From DATFVA01 sp963711455 (lineage in GTDB: Bacteria > Bacteroidota > Ignavibacteria > Ignavibacteriales > Ignavibacteriaceae), in assembly GCA_963711455.1 (NCBI GenBank), contig CAVQEH010000006.1, positions 496,001 to 560,000 on the forward strand: a DNA stretch of 64,000 nucleotides, read 5' to 3'. Numbering within the stretch: position 1 is the stretch's first letter; each line of letters starts with the position of its first letter. The notes beneath the pieces were generated by a model that ran no database searches, was not told the origin of the DNA, and saw only the letters and a list, made by a program, of their open reading frames with translations. A program made the position numbers and the translations under genes. Of this stretch, positions 1 through 7,327 are shown piece by piece.

Positions 1-504
1 CAAGGAGTTGAGAATTATCAACATTACTATCTTCAGCATATTATTGATGTACAACCATCTTTGGGATATTTAATTTTTTCAAATATACAAGTGTCCTTAA
101 CCCCATTGTACGACTATATCTATACAAAATATAACATCCTTCATTATTATACCCAAGAACTCTCGGAAGTTCAAACGGAAATTAATATCAATCAAATGGT
201 TGGAATTGAATTTGGACCAATATATAACTATGGATTAGATAAATCATTAGTTGTATTTGCTGGAGCCAAATTGGGTTTAAAATGGTTGTACTATGATTCG
301 CGTTATTTTGGACGGCCAGGTTCAAAATGGAGCAAAGCTGAGATTACTTTCCCCATAGCATTGATTGGTGTTAAATATTTTCTCAGTTCTAATTGGGCTA
401 TAATAACTCAATTACAGTATAAATATACAAGTGATTTGTCCGGATGGGATTTTATTAGTCAGAGCAACATTTTAGTAGGATTTGGCATTGCTATATATTT
501 ATAA
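1..504 (+). CDS. Outer-membrane beta-barrel-like protein, 5' partial
   Basis: The frame is open from the first base of the window to the stop at 502-504, so the start lies upstream and only 167 residues are visible. A TTG at 61 is an unlikely start because coding character continues before it. The protein is rich in aromatic residues and glycine, with alternating polar and hydrophobic residues in short strands, and ends in GFGIAIYL, a typical last strand of an outer-membrane barrel. I do not recognise a named family; porin-like or PorT-like barrels of Bacteroidota are possible. The role is inferred from composition only. Confidence 0.55.
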   Translation, partial: QGVENYQHYYLQHIIDVQPSLGYLIFSNIQVSLTPLYDYIYTKYNILHYYTQELSEVQTEININQMVGIEFGPIYNYGLDKSLVVFAGAKLGLKWLYYDSRYFGRPGSKWSKAEITFPIALIGVKYFLSSNWAIITQLQYKYTSDLSGWDFISQSNILVGFGIAIYL

Positions 505-515
505 GAATGCCTAAC

Positions 516-662
516 GAAACTGTCGAAAAAGTATAAATACAAAAATGATTGAGAAATTGAATTCCATAAATCGCTTTAGAACGACGATCTCTGTTGAAGT
601 AGTGATTTTCATATCTTTTTAATTAATGATTTTTTCATCTTCGGGACTTTTTCGACAGTCTC
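516..662. repeat. MITE-like element with 14-bp terminal inverted repeats
   Basis: ACTGTCGAAAAAGT at 519-532 is exactly repeated in inverse orientation (ACTTTTTCGACAGT) at 646-659. The match extends to 17 bp with one mismatch (516-532 against 646-662). The element is about 145 bp, AT-rich and encodes nothing. Size and ends fit a miniature inverted-repeat transposable element or an internally deleted IS; no target duplication is obvious. Confidence 0.45.
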
Positions 663-789
663 AACCTGCAAATCAACCGGACGCCTAAATGAGTTTAGTA
701 TTTGTGGAGTTTGAAGTTTTTGTGAAATTAAAAGACATTGTTGTTTAACTTTATTAAATAAAAAAATATTGCAGCAACTCGATAGAGTC

Positions 790-814
790 CGTTAGACTCT
801 ATTGGAGTCTAACG
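790..814. repeat. Perfect 10-bp stem hairpin
   Basis: CGTTAGACTC (790-799) pairs perfectly with GAGTCTAACG (805-814) around a 5-nt loop. An outer AACTCG/CGAGTT pair (776-781 with 831-836) could form a larger cruciform. There is no T-tract, so a terminator is not favoured. Confidence 0.5.
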
Positions 815-894
815 ACCGGCTTGTGCGAAGCGAGTTACAATCAGGTTGCATAATCTTCGGCGTTTCAGTTTTAAGTAGCATTGTAGTGTTGGGG

Positions 895-914
895 TACCTA
901 CCTGGCGGTAGGTA
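895..914. repeat. GC-rich palindrome (TACCTACC/GGTAGGTA)
   Basis: An 8-bp perfect inverted repeat with a TGGC loop. Related CCTGCC/GGCAGG-type palindromes occur at 25231-25259, 26076-26092 and 31468-31482, suggesting a dispersed REP-like family. Confidence 0.45.
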
Positions 915-1032
915 AACCGGTTATTTACAACATCGTTATAAGCTCAATAAAAATTGATTTAGTTGCATATTCATTGTTGTGTTAATTCTAAAAAAATAAT
1001 AAATATTTCTTGTCATATTTCAGAATTTCTTG

Positions 1033-1050
1033 TTACTAATACATTAGTAA
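1033..1050. promoter_or_regulatory. Perfect dyad upstream of ECF sigma gene
   Basis: TTACTAAT and ATTAGTAA are exact inverted repeats separated by AC, and end 21 bp before the sigma-factor ATG. The position suits a dimeric repressor's operator or autoregulation. It is seen directly in the sequence; its function is inferred. Confidence 0.4.
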
Positions 1051-1071
1051 TAGGAGATAATAAATTATCAT

Positions 1072-1578
1072 ATGCAAAATCAACTGGAGCAAAGTTTTAT
1101 ACAGATAATTGAAGACAATAAAGATAAAATTTACAGAATATGCAAGATCTATGCAGTTACTCCGATAGAGCCTCAAGACCTTTTCCAGGAAGTGGTAATT
1201 CAAGTTTGGAGATCATTATCTAATTTTAAGGGTAAATCCAGCATAAGCACGTGGATTTATAAAATTTCACTAAACGTTTGTTATAGTTCAAAAATGAAAC
1301 TTGAAAAGAGTAACAACAATACAGTTACATTAGAATCGATACATTTTGCTCTATCAGAAAATACAACGGATAAAATTCAGAAAGAAAAATATCAAGCCCT
1401 TCAATATTGTATCTCTACTCTGAATGAAACAGATAAATCTATTGTTATCCTTTATTTGGAGGAGTTACGCTATAAGGAAATTGCTGAAATTACGGGGTTG
1501 ACAGAGAATCATATAGCTGTTAAAATGAAACGGATGAGAAAGACGTTATTAAAGTGTATAACTCATAAGTTAAAATAA
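1072..1578 (+). CDS. ECF-type RNA polymerase sigma factor
   Basis: A 168-residue protein with the two-domain layout of extracytoplasmic-function sigma-70 factors. Region 2 lies around residues 20-85 and includes DLFQEVVIQVWRSL and the FKGKSSISTWIYKI segment used in promoter melting. Region 4 lies around residues 115-160 (LNETDKSIVILYLEE, then the helix-turn-helix RYKEIAEITGLTENHIAVKM). Length is normal for the family. The ATG is preceded at some distance by AGGAG (1052-1056). A perfect dyad at 1033-1050 sits just upstream. The small gene 18 bp downstream is probably co-transcribed and may be its partner. It should direct polymerase to a small regulon that cannot be named from sequence. Confidence 0.9.
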   Translation: MQNQLEQSFIQIIEDNKDKIYRICKIYAVTPIEPQDLFQEVVIQVWRSLSNFKGKSSISTWIYKISLNVCYSSKMKLEKSNNNTVTLESIHFALSENTTDKIQKEKYQALQYCISTLNETDKSIVILYLEELRYKEIAEITGLTENHIAVKMKRMRKTLLKCITHKLK

Positions 1579-1596
1579 AATATTGAGCAAAATAAT

Positions 1597-1869
1597 ATGT
1601 CGGAACAAGAATTAAAAGATATATGGGAAGAGCTGAAGGATGTATGGAGAAATTCTTCACAGACAGAGAAGATCAATATTCAAATCTCAAGTCTAATTGT
1701 TGAATTAAAAAGTAAGGTAAGCCAATTCGAAAAAGATTCTATAAAAAGGGATATAAAAACAATTAAAACTTTCACAAGTCAATTCGAAAAAGATTCCATC
1801 ACTAAGGATATAAGAAAAATTAAATCAGTTATAAAAAAAATCATTGAATATTTTAATTTGAAAAAATAA
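1597..1869 (+). CDS. Small helical protein paired with ECF sigma factor
   Basis: A 90-residue, lysine- and glutamate-rich, predicted all-helical protein starting 18 bp after the sigma gene, so probably in the same operon. Its N-terminus (SEQELKDIWEELKDVW) resembles short Bacteroidota proteins that follow ECF sigma genes and usually continue into a FEKxIxRRD segment and membrane helices. Here the segment SQFEKDSI..DI..IK occurs twice (about residues 42-56 and 60-74) and no membrane helix follows. The product may therefore be a soluble, shortened version with an internal duplication. An anti-sigma or sigma-modulating role is inferred from position; I recognise no formal family. Confidence 0.55.
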   Translation: MSEQELKDIWEELKDVWRNSSQTEKINIQISSLIVELKSKVSQFEKDSIKRDIKTIKTFTSQFEKDSITKDIRKIKSVIKKIIEYFNLKK

Positions 1870-2570
1870 AACCAAATTTCTAAAACGCTTATAACCTCTT
1901 TAATAAATAAAAAATTAATAGAGAAAAAGAAAAACTAATAATCCGGCTCGATGCAGTGAAAAAAGTAGTTTGATTTGATGATTATTTAATTTTAATTCCA
2001 ACTACTGTCGATAACTTCTTTGAAATTAATGTGGCTGAATAATAGTTAAAACACACTTCATTAAAGTACTTCAAACTCATTCTTAAGGATTTAGGTTCCG
2101 TACCCCGCCCCCGGGTTGACTCCCAGATAGACCGCAAACTCATTCCTAGGTTTTTCTTGATTTCCCATACAAATATTGGTTACAAAATTTTTTTAGTTTA
2201 GAAAATTATCGTCCTATTAAGGCAAATAAAAAGTCCTAAGTTGGTGTTGATCATAGGGGTGAACTCTTTACCATTGCAAGTCAGGGGTAAACCCCGGTAG
2301 TCTCAAGATAAGGTTTATACTGAGTTACCCCAGGGACCGTATCGCCTGCTGGAAAGGAGGACCCTATTTATATTGCATCTCAAAATGGTGACTTTTCAAT
2401 CTATAATCTTCCGGGATTTTTTCAGTATTCAACGAAGACTTTCAGTGAGTTCTGCCTTACGTAATGCCAGAAGGTTATGATACTGTTTTTCTGAAATCTT
2501 ATTACTCTTAAAATATCGGAGGTTCTTAGCACTTTACAGATAGCTTTGAATTACATAATCAAATGCCGAT
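1870..2570. other. Intergenic decay region, no intact gene
   Basis: About 700 bp without a supportable gene. It holds the degenerate structured element at 2223-2300 and a short direct repeat (CAAACTCATTC at 2072-2082 and 2135-2145). Together with the recombinase remnant that follows, it looks like the residue of an excised or decayed integrated element. Confidence 0.5.
2223..2300 (+). repeat. Structured repeat element, copy A (degenerate)
   Basis: Shares with 3331-3416 the blocks AAATAAAAAG at the start, TGAACTCTTTRCCAT in the middle and CAGGGGTAA near the end, in the same order and spacing. The first stem is CCTA/TAGG here and GCCCGG/CCGGGC in the other copy, so pairing is kept while sequence changes, as expected of a structured RNA. 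The second stem is poorly preserved. Confidence 0.35.
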
Positions 2571-2876
2571 TTGCGAGCCGCTTTCCTGATTGCAGGAACG
2601 TTGGGGAGAATACTTTCATTGACAGGTATTTTATCACTGCCGTCATTTCCAACTAATGTTGTGTACATACAATTATTTCCTTATTTATTAATTGAAATTC
2701 GCGAAACTAAATATACAGCGAGAACTTTCAGAAAAACATTTATAACACTCGCTAGATCCAGATATAAAATGGATACCACTATCGTTAAAGAATTGGTAGG
2801 TCACGAACACACAAATACAACTGACAGGTATTATAATATTGTTACAATGGAGGCCAATGAAAGCAGAACTCGATAA
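2571..2876 (+). pseudogene. Tyrosine recombinase (integrase) C-terminal remnant
   Basis: The last two thirds of this frame match the catalytic C-terminus of phage-type tyrosine recombinases: TARTFRKTFITLARSR (box II arginine region), then VKELVGHEHTNTTDRYYN, which holds the GH-H motif and the nucleophilic tyrosine. The usual histidine of the HxxR motif is absent. The N-terminal binding domain and first catalytic arginine region are missing, and the preceding 30-40 residues do not look like integrase. It lies 162 bp from the 3' end of a tRNA-Thr gene, the usual attachment site for such enzymes. I read it as the relic of an integrated element. Confidence 0.65.
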
Positions 2877-3003
2877 ATTTAGGAGACCTAGAATAAATAA
2901 AATCAGGGGTAACATAGTGAAGTAGAAACTGAAGTAGTAATTGAAGTAGTTTAAAGTCAAAATAGGTTAAATGTGTAGAAAAACAGTAGACTTTAAAAAA
3001 TTT

Positions 3004-3034
3004 AAACCCCAAAAATATTGCGTTTTTGGGGTTT
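3004..3034 (-). terminator. Rho-independent terminator after tRNA-Thr
   Basis: AAACCCCAAAAA (3004-3015) and TTTTTGGGGTTT (3023-3034) form a perfect 12-bp stem with a 7-nt loop immediately downstream of the minus-strand tRNA. A T-rich run follows on the minus strand. The hairpin could also work in the opposite direction for the recombinase remnant. Confidence 0.75.
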
Positions 3035-3038
3035 TTTG

Positions 3039-3111
3039 AGCTGGCGGACGGATTTGAACCGCCGACCGGCTGATTACAAATCAGCTGCTCTACCAGCTGA
3101 GCTACGCCAGC
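3039..3111 (-). tRNA. tRNA-Thr (anticodon TGT)
   Basis: On the minus strand the sequence begins GCTGGCGTAGCTCAGC and ends TCCGCCAGCT, pairing as a 7-bp acceptor stem. The D-stem GCTC/GAGC, the anticodon stem GCTGA/TCAGC with loop TTTGTAA (anticodon TGT), a short variable loop and a T-arm with GTTCAAATC are all present. The CCA end is not encoded (the discriminator T is followed by CAAA), so it must be added enzymatically. A strong terminator follows. The 3' end faces the integrase remnant. Confidence 0.96.
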
Positions 3112-3798
3112 AAGAATCAATTAACAATTCTTAATTAACAATCAAAAATTATAAATGAACAATTTTTAATTTGATTTTGTATCAAATTTTGAGTTCCAAA
3201 ACTAATATTAATTAGTATTCTATGCAATAGATATTAGCCGTTATTGGCACCTGTTTTTTCTCAATGCTTAAAGAAAGACTTTTGCTTAAACAAGAATCGG
3301 CACCTTAATAGTAGTTAACAGTAATTACAGGAAATAAAAAGGCCCGGCAACGGGGATGTCACCGGGCTGAACTCTTTGCCATCACGAGGCAGGGGTAACC
3401 TCTTGTGAACGAGTTCTAAACTTAAACTTTACAGGTGATGGAGATACCATCTGAATTTACTCTATAACCTGCATTAAAAAGGTAAGCAATCATCAGTCCT
3501 GGTAACTCTCTTAACGAGCAGCTTAAAAATATTTATTCACCAGAAGAAAATCAAAAATTATTTAAAAGCTGGCATAATTCCGATTGCAATATAGTCTAAG
3601 TAGAACTTGAGATCAAATAAAACTAATGGAAAAGAATATTACAGATTAATCAACACCTTTAGCGGGTCCCGCATCCTTTCAGTCATTCTATTTTAAACAA
3701 ATCTTGGTAAATATATTTTTTGAAGAATGAAATTTTATTTATTAGATTTAAATGACAATATATAATGTAAATAGTGTTGAATACAGCCTGCGCTTAAG
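3112..3798. other. Intergenic region with structured element, no gene
   Basis: No supportable gene apart from the structured element at 3331-3416. A 33-codon open stretch ending near 3600 has no start or recognisable family. The region is AT-rich and probably part of the old integration site. Confidence 0.5.
3331..3416 (+). ncRNA. Putative structured RNA element, copy B
   Basis: Three nested stems can be drawn. GCCCGG (3342-3347) pairs with CCGGGC (3362-3367). GAACTC (3369-3374) pairs with GAGTTC (3411-3416). Inside the latter, TCACGAGG (3382-3389) pairs with CCTC..GTGA (3399-3408) around the loop CAGGGGTAA, which copy A conserves exactly. No known riboswitch class is recognised. It lies about 380 bp before the small gene at 3799. 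It could be a repeat family, a cis-regulatory RNA or a small RNA. Confidence 0.35.
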
Positions 3799-3993
3799 AT
3801 GAAAAAGAATGAAGAAATAATTGCAGAAAGAATTCGTGAGGAATGCTTAAAAGAATTTATCCGTGCTTATGAAGAAGCCGGAATAAAGGGGTTGTGTGAA
3901 GAAGGACGAATTGAGTATGCTGTCGATTCTGTAAGATCACTGAATTTGTATAAGGTCTTAGAAGAAGAAAAGGGAGAAGGGAATGAAGGATAA
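3799..3993 (+). CDS. Small conserved-looking hypothetical protein
   Basis: A 64-residue acidic, helical protein beginning with ATG and reading EEIIAERIREECLKEF at its N-terminus. It has no signal peptide and no membrane helix. Codon use and the regular heptad-like pattern look like a real protein, but I recognise no family. It stands alone between the tRNA region and the secreted T9SS protein, with no clear operon partner. Moderate to low confidence. Confidence 0.45.
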   Translation: MKKNEEIIAERIREECLKEFIRAYEEAGIKGLCEEGRIEYAVDSVRSLNLYKVLEEEKGEGNEG

Positions 3994-4155
3994 AGAGGTT
4001 AAAGAGTCAAAGCTAATTCCAATTAAAGTATGGCTTTTCTTTTCGATTTGTTAAAAAGTATCTATTTCCGAAAATAGTAAATCATATTGTGACAATTTCG
4101 TGATGATATAGTTAATCATCTAAGTTATATTATTTTCAATCGGATGAAAATAATC

Positions 4156-4160
4156 GGAGG
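4156..4160 (+). promoter_or_regulatory. Shine-Dalgarno GGAGG deciding a TTG start
   Basis: GGAGG lies exactly 5 nt upstream of TTG at 4166. No in-frame ATG gives a complete signal peptide, so TTG is the start. Confidence 0.75.
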
Positions 4161-4165
4161 ATACT

Positions 4166-4822
4166 TTGTACAGAGTCAAATTACCGTTATTGCTTTCTTT
4201 TTTTGTTATTATATTTAATGTAAATACAAATGCTCACGTTAAGCTTGACTTTCCAGTAGGAGGAGAAACTTTCGAAGCAAACGCCACTATTACAATTATG
4301 TGGCATGCGGAAATTGACCATGGTCCCTGCAACTGGGATTTATACTTTTCAAGTGACGGCGGCTCCAACTGGCAGGTGATAGTATTGGATTTGCCAAAAC
4401 CCCAGATTACTTATAACTGGACCGTATCTTCAATTTCTACTCAACAAGGAAAAATACGAGTTGTTCAGGATAATGAAAACGTAATTCCATATGATGATGT
4501 CAGTGGTCCTTTTACTATAGATGTTCCCTCCGGGACCGGTAATGATCAGGCAAAGATAACTAACTTTAAACTATTCCCGGCTTATCCAAATCCTTTTAAT
4601 CCAACTACAAAAATTAAATTCGAGACACCGCAGGCAGGATTTGTTTCATTGAAGATTTATGATTTATTGGGTGAAGAAATAACTACCCTGGTTAATGCAG
4701 ATAAACCAGCCGGGATTTATGAGGTAAGTTTCGATGGGAGCAATTTATCTTCAGGTGTATATATTTACAGGTTGAGCGAAGGTAAATATACATCTGTCAG
4801 GAAATTAGTCTTGTTGAAGTGA
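4166..4822 (+). CDS. Secreted T9SS protein with Ig-like domain, mature N-terminal His
   Basis: The 218-residue product has a signal peptide (about residues 1-23, ending NTNA) directly followed by HVKLDFPVGGETF. The middle (residues about 24-118) is an Ig-like beta-sandwich resembling Ser/Thr-rich, Kre9/KNH-type extracellular modules, with HGPCNWDLYFSSDGGSNW as a conserved core. Residues about 135-218 are a type A T9SS C-terminal sorting domain (YPNPFNPTTKIKF, then LKIYDLLGEE, then SGVYIYRL and the final RKLVLLK). It should be exported by Sec, then across the outer membrane by T9SS and attached or released. Cleavage would leave histidine at position 1 with a second histidine in the core; metal binding is possible but unproven. 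Confidence 0.85.
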   Translation: MYRVKLPLLLSFFVIIFNVNTNAHVKLDFPVGGETFEANATITIMWHAEIDHGPCNWDLYFSSDGGSNWQVIVLDLPKPQITYNWTVSSISTQQGKIRVVQDNENVIPYDDVSGPFTIDVPSGTGNDQAKITNFKLFPAYPNPFNPTTKIKFETPQAGFVSLKIYDLLGEEITTLVNADKPAGIYEVSFDGSNLSSGVYIYRLSEGKYTSVRKLVLLK

Positions 4823-5352
4823 TATAAAAACATAGGACAGTAACAAGGAGCATAAAAGACTTTTAAATAAAATCAGGGGTTGATCATGCCAAATACATTT
4901 ATCTTTCAATGTCAGATATATATATGCAAATACCAGGGAGTAAAGGATATTTTGGTAGTGGGAACTCTTTTAGTATTATGCTTTTATCTTTGATGCAAAA
5001 TCCTCACTTTCCTGTTTGATTATTCAATTTTAATTCTTACTTTCTTTCCAACAAATCCCTGAAGTTAGAAGTTTTAAGAAAATCAGGTCATAATTATTTT
5101 TGATTCACCCTGGTTAAATAAGTGAGTATTTAAGTTTTTTCTTTCCTGTTTTTTCCGTGCCCGAAATAGTCTTTTATAAAAATAAGAATAAAGATGGTTG
5201 TTTGACTTGTATATACTATGATAATAAATTTTTATTTTGAAGAAACTTTCGAATTCCATTTAGAATGAAACTTGAAAAAATAATTTCTGAATGAGATTCA
5301 TCATCCTGCGTAAACAAATAAAATATTTTTAACAATTAACCGGATAGTAAAT
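4823..5352. other. Intergenic region, nothing recognised
   Basis: 530 bp of AT-rich DNA. A 35-codon frame from 4887 has no family resemblance and is not supported. The upstream part may carry the end of the T9SS gene's transcript and the downstream part the promoter of the 5353 cassette; no motif is clear. Confidence 0.5.
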
Positions 5353-6315
5353 ATGAATTATGAAGAGACTAATTTACCAATAGTGGGGGGAGGAGATATC
5401 TTAGCAGATTTATTGTTCAATTGTACCCTGATGTTCTCATATTTGGTTGATGCCGGCAAAACCTTACCTTCCTGGGTTGGTGTAAAGTTAATCGAGATTG
5501 AGAAGAAGAAGAACATTCTTTTAAATTATTCTGAAACAGCAGATGAAAAGTCAGGTAGAATAACCGCAGAAATGGATGGGTATATTACCGAATTAACAAA
5601 AATCTATAAAGAACTGGCAGTTGCTTCTTCACCTGCAACGCCAAAATCGTTAAGAGATACTATGCCTACCAAAAAGATGTTCTATCTGTGGGGAACCAAA
5701 TGTATCCCTTTTATGAGAAACCTATGGATAGCAAGTTTATTTTTTTTGATGGGCTTTATTATAACAGGTTCTCTCGATGCAATTTACAAAACAGATGTCA
5801 CAACCAAACAGCTCTTCCTGATATTTTCTTCCGGGCTGGGAGCCTATTTTTATTCTCTTTATACTGTAAAGAGATACATTGTACACAGAACTTTTGACGA
5901 CAGGTATATAAATCATTATTACAACAGGATAGTTATCGGGATATTGGCAGGATTTATTCTTGCCAATATTTTCAATGCCACAATACTGCCTGGGCAAAAA
6001 GATAATTTATTGGCTAATCTTACTCCCTCGCTGATCGGACTGCTGGGAGGTTATTCTGCAGAAGCAGTTGTTAAAATACTTAACCGTTTTGTTTCAATGC
6101 TCACAACTCTCGTAGAAGGAGAAATAAAAGATATAGTAGAAGCAAAAGAACAGGAGATTAAAAATAAATACGAAGCGAATAAGATAAGGGAAAGTTCAAA
6201 TCTGGCGGTAGAACTTGAAGGCATATCCGGACTGCCTGCATTAAAGCAGGATGTGGGAGTACAGGAAAAGATTAAAGAATTAATATCGGGACTGCTTGAG
6301 AAAAAAAATATCTGA
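5353..6315 (+). CDS. Four-helix membrane protein of conflict-type cassette
   Basis: A 320-residue protein. The N-terminal 110 residues are helical and soluble. Four membrane segments follow, around residues 120-145, 153-175, 192-212 and 222-245. The last carries GLLGGYSAEAVVKILNRF, a signature I associate with a widespread but uncharacterised bacterial membrane family. The C-terminal 70 residues are a lysine/glutamate-rich coiled coil. It is the first gene of a + strand set (lipoprotein at 6377, small helical protein at 6853, 2-TM protein at 7328) that ends 47 bp from the convergent STAND gene. A role as membrane effector or scaffold is inferred from context only. Confidence 0.75.
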   Translation: MNYEETNLPIVGGGDILADLLFNCTLMFSYLVDAGKTLPSWVGVKLIEIEKKKNILLNYSETADEKSGRITAEMDGYITELTKIYKELAVASSPATPKSLRDTMPTKKMFYLWGTKCIPFMRNLWIASLFFLMGFIITGSLDAIYKTDVTTKQLFLIFSSGLGAYFYSLYTVKRYIVHRTFDDRYINHYYNRIVIGILAGFILANIFNATILPGQKDNLLANLTPSLIGLLGGYSAEAVVKILNRFVSMLTTLVEGEIKDIVEAKEQEIKNKYEANKIRESSNLAVELEGISGLPALKQDVGVQEKIKELISGLLEKKNI

Positions 6316-6364
6316 TTAAAGAAGCAAAGGTTTTGTAAGTAACAATGGAACTATAAATTAATAA

Positions 6365-6371
6365 AAGGAGG
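6365..6371 (+). promoter_or_regulatory. Shine-Dalgarno AAGGAGG deciding a TTG start
   Basis: AAGGAGG ends exactly 5 nt before the TTG at 6377, which opens a full lipoprotein signal peptide. Confidence 0.75.
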
Positions 6372-6376
6372 TCTCT

Positions 6377-6835
6377 TTGATTAATAGATACTTTTTTAGT
6401 CTAAGCGTTTTTATACTTTTAATATTGCTTAGCGGATGCAGGATTTCACTTATTCCTCCTTATGATGAACAACTTGCCGACCAGATAGAATCAACTGCTA
6501 AAGAAGTTGATCTGTTCTATCTTACTATACAGGAAACTACAAAGAATGAAAACGGAGCAAGAGCTTATGCAAATTTTGCGGAACGATATGCAGAGATTGA
6601 AGCAGAATTAAACTCATTACTGTATAAAAATATGATACGCCCTTTAAATGAAAACTCGACCCGGATTTGTAAAATAACGGTTGACCTCTGGAAAAAGTAT
6701 AAGAATGAGCATAAAGAGGATAATAAAATAAGTGATGGAATAATCGAGCTGAACCGAAAAACATTTAACGATTTATTCTACGCAATGCAGGTTGCTGAAA
6801 AAGCAAAAGAAATAGAAAACAATCCTCCTAAATAA
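6377..6835 (+). CDS. Small lipoprotein of the membrane cassette
   Basis: Starting from TTG with a strong Shine-Dalgarno, the 152-residue product has a hydrophobic signal and the lipobox LLSGC at about residues 17-21, so it should be lipid-anchored. The mature part is all-helical and charged, with DQIESTAKEVDLFYLTIQET near the start. No enzyme motif is present. It begins 61 bp after the 4-TM gene and ends 17 bp before the helical-protein gene, so the three are almost certainly one transcript. I recognise no named family; the product may contact the 4-TM protein from the periplasmic side. Confidence 0.75.
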   Translation: MINRYFFSLSVFILLILLSGCRISLIPPYDEQLADQIESTAKEVDLFYLTIQETTKNENGARAYANFAERYAEIEAELNSLLYKNMIRPLNENSTRICKITVDLWKKYKNEHKEDNKISDGIIELNRKTFNDLFYAMQVAEKAKEIENNPPK

Positions 6836-6852
6836 AAAGTGAAGGAAAAATC

Positions 6853-7179
6853 ATGACATTTGATATAAATGAAGTCCTCGCACAAATGGCATCGGCTGTT
6901 AAGGATACAGTTTCAGATAACTGGGGTGCAGCGCAAACCGTGGTAAACCAGTTTCTTCAAAATAAAAAAGACAGGCTGCAATTATTAGCTCAGCTTAGAA
7001 TAAGCGGTGATATTACACAGGAAAGATTTGAGTCAAGATTGGAAGATGAAAAATTAATTGCAGAAGCGGAATTCCATGCAATCGCCGTAATTACAAAAGC
7101 CACAGCGCAGAAAGCTGCTAATGCTGTAATCCAGGTTCTGGAGGATGCAGTGAGTGCTGTGCTTAAGACGGTCGTGTAA
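6853..7179 (+). CDS. Small amphipathic helical protein of the membrane cassette
   Basis: A 108-residue, alanine-rich, predicted all-helical protein without signal peptide. It opens with MTFDINEVLAQMASAV, has an acidic middle (ERFESRLEDEKLIAEAEF) and ends in a long alanine/valine helix that could be amphipathic. It is 17 bp downstream of the lipoprotein gene, and AAGGAAAAATC precedes the ATG. Length and composition recall small pore-lining or membrane-inserting proteins, but this is inference. No family is recognised. Linkage to the 4-TM protein and lipoprotein suggests a three-component membrane module. Confidence 0.65.
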   Translation: MTFDINEVLAQMASAVKDTVSDNWGAAQTVVNQFLQNKKDRLQLLAQLRISGDITQERFESRLEDEKLIAEAEFHAIAVITKATAQKAANAVIQVLEDAVSAVLKTVV

Positions 7180-7327
7180 TGAATTGGATTCAAAATCAAT
7201 ATTTACGCTGCCCTCTTCAGTGAAGTAAAAATAATTTTGAAGTTATTAATAGTATGAAGATTAGATTTCAGAGTTCAATGGGGTTGATCATAAATAATTG
7301 TTATATATAATAAGGAGTTCAATTTTT

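Larger units (their letters stand above)
505..1071. other. Intergenic region with inverted repeats, no gene
   Basis: No convincing reading frame. It contains a MITE-like inverted-repeat pair (516-659), a perfect hairpin (790-814), a GC-rich palindrome (895-914) and, at the far end, the dyad in front of the sigma-factor gene. Confidence 0.6.

Noticed and set aside
508..515. TGCCTAAC after the first gene, resembling an attC left core
   Set aside because: No paired right-hand core; the nearby inverted repeat is better explained as a MITE-like element.
2396..2560. Minus-strand coding-like fragment (LRYFKSNKISEKQYHNLL)
   Set aside because: Interrupted by stops and without a recognisable family; possibly a relic, but too weak to annotate.
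2842..3120. Minus-strand frame beginning MILAGVAQLVEQLICNQPVG
   Set aside because: It is the chance translation of the tRNA-Thr gene itself, a well-known false protein; the RNA structure explains the sequence.
4876..7291. Shared 12-mer GGGGTTGATCAT at 4876-4887 and 7280-7291 as a common operator
   Set aside because: Many 12-mers are expected twice in 64 kb, flanks do not match, and distances to the genes differ.
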